Below, piece after piece: positions 59,694-64,000 of a stretch of 64,000 nucleotides of DNA; the first letter of the stretch is position 1; the number at the start of each line of letters is the position of its first letter. Location: NCBI GenBank assembly GCA_022641835.1, contig CP048721.1:186001-250000 (forward strand), read 5' to 3'. The stretch comes from Petasospora fabianii (Eukaryota > Ascomycota > Saccharomycetes > Phaffomycetales > Wickerhamomycetaceae). Under the pieces are notes generated by a model that made no database searches, had not been told where the DNA came from, and saw nothing but the letters and a program-made list of their open reading frames with translations. A program made the position numbers and the translations under genes.

Positions 59694-60342
59694 AATCTTG
59701 AGAAATACACAATCAACAAGAACAATATCATAATATCAAATGGAGTGGGTGGATGGGTGCTGATCTTGATGGGGGCCGAAAGTGGCTGTTATCGGCTGGA
59801 TAATGTCAAATCACATTATCAATAATTGCATTATGGTCTCGGTGTGGAATTGGGGCACTGAGTCATTCAGAGATTTTGTATATTAAATCATTTCAACAGT
59901 GTAATCGATTAAGTAGTTCAGCAAGTAGATATTACTGGATTCAAGTGCGTCTTACGAGGTCCACTTCCGACAAAGGGTCGTGTCACCGGCCACCGCCTAC
60001 AAGCTCGTGTTAATTAGGCATTCTGAGTCCAAATTTCATTGATATGAACTCCTGCACTTGTATGGATTCCTCCTACCACAGCTTATGACTGCCCCAGCTA
60101 CGACGCACTCGGTTCGCTGGTGCTGGTGATGAACTTTGTGGCAGGCCGCCCCACAGTGTCTCCTATAAAATGCACTCCTCAAACTACTACTCTATTCTTC
60201 GAAAGGAACTGAGCTTCTTCTTCTTCATGGCACAAACTTAACAACACATCAAAAAAAACCAATACAAAAAAAAAACCACGTATAATCCAAGTTGCTTTCA
60301 GTTATAAGTAGCTTCTAAGAGAAACAAAAGAACAGCCTCATC
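59694..60342 (+). promoter_or_regulatory. Promoter and leader of the unknown 482-residue gene, with TATA box and upstream micro-ORF
   Basis: This 649-base region precedes the unknown gene. A consensus TATA box (TATAAAA) lies at 60164-60170, 173 bases before the ATG. Between them, a four-codon upstream ORF (Met-Ala-Gln-Thr-stop) is at 60227-60241. The leader next to the ATG is A-rich. A TATA box with an upstream ORF suggests an inducible gene with translational control. Confidence 0.5.
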
Positions 60343-61791
60343 ATGTTCAATAATCCTGAGCCAACATTCATCCGTCACTACTGTTCTGTGCCGCCTCATG
60401 GTGTTAACTCTGCAAGTTATACTCTATTTAATTCTAAAACCTGCTCACCAAGATCCCATCTAGGTACCCCACTGATTGTGGTGACGCCCTCCTATTGCAA
60501 TGATCAGCATGATTCCCCCGACCGTCTCTTTAACCAAGATCTCTTCAATGCAGTACCAGATATTTCACCAGCCTCAGCCTCGAGCACTCGAAATTCACCA
60601 CAGAAGCGCCAAGTAGACTTTGGAGAGGAGGACTCACCCAAGAGGTTGAAACTGGACTTCTCAAAAAGTTGCTTAGCTAGCGATATAGGAAGCCTGGTGT
60701 GGTGCCCTACTGCCAATCACTCAAATGCCGTGACTGACTTCTCTGTGGAGTTTGATAAGTTGAACTCTTTGTTTCCTGCTGGAGCTGGACTTTGTGATTC
60801 AACTACTGGTCAATTGGAGGAGCCGAACAGTTACATCATCCAGTCAACATTATCTGATAGTGTCTCCATTTTTGACTCCATTGATTGCTCCATTTTTGAG
60901 CCACTTGAAGGTACCTTCTTTGACTCCACTCAGCTGTCTCTCTCAGACCACTTCTACAACGTATCAGATCCTGTTGAAGAGGAGGATGTTGACCCTCCAC
61001 TAAGTGCAAATACTACGGCAAGAGATCCTGAGCTTCCTTCTTACCTAGAGGCGATTTCAAGTCCTCCTCCCAGCTTACCTATAGAAGCTGTCTCAAGCAC
61101 CATCAGAGGAAATGCAAGCTTAAATGACACTCATCAGGAGCGTGAACGGGAGCTAAGCTGTACGCTTCTGAGACCACCTAATTCACTAAGCCAGATCAAC
61201 CGTTTCAAAGGTGAAGTTGGACCACAATGGTCACTCCGGACCAGCGTTCCCTCCCCTAGCAAGGGGAAGGTGAGACGGATGAGTCGTCGAGGCGATCATC
61301 GTTCTTTGAGATTAGTAAGTTTTAAACGGAAGTTGACTGAAATCAAACTCCTGCAGAGCTACTTGACTTTACCAAGTATATCTTCAGTTTCACAAAAGCT
61401 ATTCTCGAGGCTGAATCCGATTGTGACAAAGTTAGAGGCATTTTACAGGACTAGTGTTGTTGATGGCTTTGGGATAGCTGCTCTACCTGCTGATGGCGAA
61501 TCCCGGTGTTTCAAACAGCTTGGTCATCAACCCTCTCTGATTGATACATATGCTGCGATTCCCGCACTCATAAATAATCCAGGTGTCTCCCCAGGGACTT
61601 TCAATGCATTAAGAGTACTTCCACTTGCAGCCCGAGTTGGACTGTCGAATCCACTCCTCGTTATTTCATCCTCACTTCAGCTCCTAATTGATTCGTGCTA
61701 TAAAGCTGCTTGGACCCTACTCACTGAGTCAGTGACTTCGATCTTCAGTTCATCATTGTTGGGGTTAGAACCTGAACCCCCGCCACTGTAA
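60343..61791 (+). CDS. Unrecognised 482-residue protein with an LPxY motif
   Basis: I do not recognise this protein. The N-terminal half is low in order and rich in Ser, Pro and Asp, with a possible nuclear signal (SPKRLKLDF, about 103-111). Near residue 230 is ELPSYLEAIS, an LPxY motif of the kind bound by WW domains of Rsp5/Nedd4 ubiquitin ligases. A basic patch follows at about 300-335 (KGKVRRMSRRGDHR, SFKRKL). The C-terminal 150 residues are more ordered and hydrophobic (TYAAIPALINNPG, LRVLPLAARVGLSNPLLVISSSLQLLIDSC), and the end is EPEPPPL. The convergent neighbour is an alpha-arrestin ending in ELPTYQDAVS. A membrane-associated Rsp5 adaptor or substrate is possible but unproven. Confidence 0.75.
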   Translation: MFNNPEPTFIRHYCSVPPHGVNSASYTLFNSKTCSPRSHLGTPLIVVTPSYCNDQHDSPDRLFNQDLFNAVPDISPASASSTRNSPQKRQVDFGEEDSPKRLKLDFSKSCLASDIGSLVWCPTANHSNAVTDFSVEFDKLNSLFPAGAGLCDSTTGQLEEPNSYIIQSTLSDSVSIFDSIDCSIFEPLEGTFFDSTQLSLSDHFYNVSDPVEEEDVDPPLSANTTARDPELPSYLEAISSPPPSLPIEAVSSTIRGNASLNDTHQERERELSCTLLRPPNSLSQINRFKGEVGPQWSLRTSVPSPSKGKVRRMSRRGDHRSLRLVSFKRKLTEIKLLQSYLTLPSISSVSQKLFSRLNPIVTKLEAFYRTSVVDGFGIAALPADGESRCFKQLGHQPSLIDTYAAIPALINNPGVSPGTFNALRVLPLAARVGLSNPLLVISSSLQLLIDSCYKAAWTLLTESVTSIFSSSLLGLEPEPPPL

Positions 61792-62190
61792 TTGCTTCTT
61801 CACGCATTTCATACAATAGAATAAGCGCTCTACTTATAGACTGATTAACTGATTTTCATGTGACTTACTGGTTTACTGATTTACTGACTGAATTTGTTTA
61901 TCCGTTGAACTTGTACGATGTCCTCGCTATAATGGGCGAATGGCTGGGATGGTTATTACGAGCATTGGTGTCTGCCAAACGATACGCTTCAAGCACTCAT
62001 AGGGCAGCTTGGATTAACTTGCTCACTACTATTCTGAAAACCTCGATTGAAACATTTTAGATCCTTCTTGTCTTTGAAACTATGATCTCAAAATGTCTCC
62101 ACCCTTAATTTACAGTGAGAGTGATTGAACGACAACACTCGAGCATACATATCGTGTAGCGCTTAACACGTAGCATCATAGTGTCACCAT
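61792..62190. other. Convergent 3' region
   Basis: A 399-base AT-rich gap between the unknown gene and the arrestin gene. It starts with a loose ACTGATT/TTACTG repeat (61840-61895). An open frame at 61860-62060 has no ATG at its start. Its end (HRAAWINLLTTILKTSI) loosely resembles the end of the unknown protein (YKAAWTLLTESVTSIF), perhaps by chance. Confidence 0.35.
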
Positions 62191-63567
62191 TCATGACACA
62201 GCGTCTTGGTATGTTGGAAGTTCCTCCTCTTCCTTCGAAGCCGGCGCAGCTGTAGGAGCGTGTGCTGATGGTACTTCAGCTGGAGGCGTGTCTGCTGGTG
62301 GAGCTGTGTATACAGTCTGTTGCGAGTCCTGAATATCCATTATTGGTGGACAGACAGTGACGTTGTGTGCAATCTCACACTTAGTAGAGGACGATCCGTC
62401 TGTGTATGGTGAAAACTGAGCTCTGATTAGAACGGACTGGCTAACATTACCATTACAGATCGAGAAGGATGGAATCATGGCTGATAAATTGAAGCCTTCA
62501 AGGATCTTTGTGAGATCAAGTGCATAACTGAATGCTGAACTAGGGAGCTTTGAGGGAGAAAGTGTGGAGAGATCAACTGTGACCGGTCCACCCTTGTGTA
62601 TGAATAATGGGAACGTCATATACTGTTGAGTTCGGTGACCATGTGCACTGAAAGTTGCTGTGACCATGAGCTCAATTGATAAATCTGTGAGGTAGAATTT
62701 AGCAAGCGATATCTTACCTTTGTCCTTAGTATCGTATGTGTATGCATCTGCGGGCTTCCTGGACAGGACATGAAGAGAAAATGGCTGTGTACCTGGGATA
62801 AGCGACTGAGATGTTGTCACACCAAAGGTGAACTCGATTGGTCTAGTGACGGTTGAAGAGTACCAATGCTTCTTTGGTTCAGAAGTGGGCATATGAACAG
62901 TGGATGGCTTTGCATGGAGGAAGAGTCGTGATTGCATTAGGTCAACGGCTTGAATCGATGATGGACCTCTTGGGAAAAAAATTAAAACACGTTCCATTCT
63001 CGTATTCATTGAGAAAAAGTTGGCCCTATGGAGTGAAACTTTGAGGGAATACCTCACTTTGAAAGTGTTGTCTGGGAAATTGAGCGTGGAGACAGACGGT
63101 GGGAGTATATACTTGCCATGTTGAGTGGAGTATGTAGAAAAATGCTTCTTCCTTTGTCCATCTTCGTACCGAGATGAGAACAAGTTTGCTGTCCTCTTCG
63201 AATCTGGATCACCACAATGAGCTGTAATTGGGAACTTCAACTCAAATGGGTATGAGTAACTACCCGGTGTAAGAGTGAATGATGGCTTTCTGTTATGAAC
63301 CGCGTCACGGACATTTGGTGGGGGAAACACAGTCAACACATCATAAAGCACCTCGTGTCCTTCTTCCCATGTCTCTCTGCGCCTCTCACCCTTTCTATTG
63401 ACTCTGTAACCTGTGACAGTGGAAGTAGAATGACCTTGGAGTTTGATCTGAATGTCCTTGACCTGTATTTCTCTGGTGACCTTGAGATGGATGGTACCGG
63501 AAACAACGTCTCCGGTCGTGTAGTACTCAGGTTCCCTGTCAAACTCAACTGTGATAGCATGCGACAT
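62191..63567 (-). CDS. Alpha-arrestin, ubiquitin-ligase adaptor (ART family)
   Basis: A 458-residue arrestin-related trafficking adaptor. The N-terminal arrestin fold (about 1-190) begins MSHAITVEFDREPEYYTTGDVVSGTIHLKV, a typical Arrestin_N start. The C-terminal arrestin domain covers about 230-410. A short Pro/Ala-rich tail ends in EEEELPTYQDAVS, whose LPTY should bind WW domains of Rsp5. These adaptors bring Rsp5 to plasma-membrane transporters and trigger endocytosis. It is shorter than most S. cerevisiae ARTs and has only one visible PY-type motif. I cannot assign it to a named ART; Art5 or Art10 types are candidates by size. Confidence 0.85.
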   Translation of the reverse strand: MSHAITVEFDREPEYYTTGDVVSGTIHLKVTREIQVKDIQIKLQGHSTSTVTGYRVNRKGERRRETWEEGHEVLYDVLTVFPPPNVRDAVHNRKPSFTLTPGSYSYPFELKFPITAHCGDPDSKRTANLFSSRYEDGQRKKHFSTYSTQHGKYILPPSVSTLNFPDNTFKVRYSLKVSLHRANFFSMNTRMERVLIFFPRGPSSIQAVDLMQSRLFLHAKPSTVHMPTSEPKKHWYSSTVTRPIEFTFGVTTSQSLIPGTQPFSLHVLSRKPADAYTYDTKDKGKISLAKFYLTDLSIELMVTATFSAHGHRTQQYMTFPLFIHKGGPVTVDLSTLSPSKLPSSAFSYALDLTKILEGFNLSAMIPSFSICNGNVSQSVLIRAQFSPYTDGSSSTKCEIAHNVTVCPPIMDIQDSQQTVYTAPPADTPPAEVPSAHAPTAAPASKEEEELPTYQDAVS

Positions 63568-64000
63568 TAAAATATGTTATGTAAGGATGGGAGGCCTTGG
63601 CAACGACTTGGCAAGTCCCAATTGAAGAGAGGGACAGTCTCACTTATAATTGTGCAGGTTCAAGAGGCGGAGTACGTCATATCTGTGATCAATTCTGAAG
63701 TGCTGCGGAATCGCGAAGATCCGACGAGATTAATCCGGACATCTCAAACAACCGTACACCATAAAGTGCTTTACACCTGGACATCTACAATGATAGGGAT
63801 TAATTATTATAACTAATAACATTATTTTGTTATGGGTAAATAAAACAATTCAGAGCAATAACAGAACTGTCAGTAATTTTTGCATATCGGTCACTCTTCA
63901 ATATTAGTTGCACTCTCGGAAGAGTACCATTCTTGATTTACTTTATCACTAATGCGAAGTTAAATTTGCTTAAATGTTCATTACTTTTTGGTAAATAAAT
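63568..64000 (-). promoter_or_regulatory. Upstream region of the arrestin gene
   Basis: The last 433 bases contain the arrestin promoter and AT-rich sequence to the window edge. ATCGCGAA is at 63710-63717, about 145 bases upstream of the arrestin ATG. Nothing gene-like is visible. Confidence 0.35.

Noticed and set aside
61860-62060. 66-codon frame resembling the end of the unknown protein
   Set aside because: No ATG at the start; similarity limited to about 15 residues.

Overview
The window is nuclear chromosomal DNA from a budding yeast (Saccharomycotina). It holds about 35 protein genes and one tRNA gene, packed on both strands with short gaps. The genes are typical ascomycete-yeast housekeeping genes. 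Seven of them carry introns (eight introns in all), almost all next to the start codon, with GTGAGT/GTAAGT/GTATGT donors and a CTAAC-type branch site 10-20 bases before the acceptor. CTG codons fall at positions where leucine is conserved (for example the NTLLDF stretch of the Erv1 homologue), so this is not a CUG-Ser yeast. I cannot name the species. I see no viral, retrotransposon, plasmid, CRISPR or bacterial material.

Left third (1-24000): the 3' part of a ferric reductase; a 2,3-butanediol dehydrogenase with an apparent mitochondrial presequence; a YVC1-type vacuolar cation channel; a carnosine N-methyltransferase homologue; malate synthase; ERV1 (spliced); an ARL2/CIN4 GTPase; PSO2 with a pure CAG tract; a GATA factor beside a 2.6-kb empty stretch; verprolin VRP1; the PP2C phosphatase PTC5; a spliced Rab5 (VPS21); and a yapsin.

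Middle third (24000-48000): an FAD oxidoreductase of the OSGIN/ornithine-monooxygenase-like group; a Gcr1/Hot1-like regulator; BIO2; a GH17 wall glucanase with an acidic insert; PHO23; STU2; a small Hor7/Ddr2-like protein; a short unknown protein with a His/Cys/Asp tail; a fold-back structure; PIS1; RIX1; an F-box protein; OST2; a RAS gene with a long structured intron; a RING-CH ubiquitin ligase; and tRNA-Thr(AGU).

Right third (48000-64000): the urea transporter DUR3, divergent from RIB4, with GATA boxes in its promoter; PBP1 (ataxin-2) divergent from LSM4; CDC27 divergent from a TM9/EMP70 protein; an unrecognised 482-residue protein; and an alpha-arrestin. The last two are convergent neighbours and share an ELPxYxxA(I/V)S motif.

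There is no operon-like grouping; functional links are loose. The most interesting leads are the unknown 482-residue protein beside the arrestin, the fold-back element at 38.2-38.5 kb, the organelle-targeting signals (gained in the butanediol dehydrogenase, kept in PTC5, missing in malate synthase), a TTCGCGAA palindrome recurring in several promoters, and the structured RAS intron.
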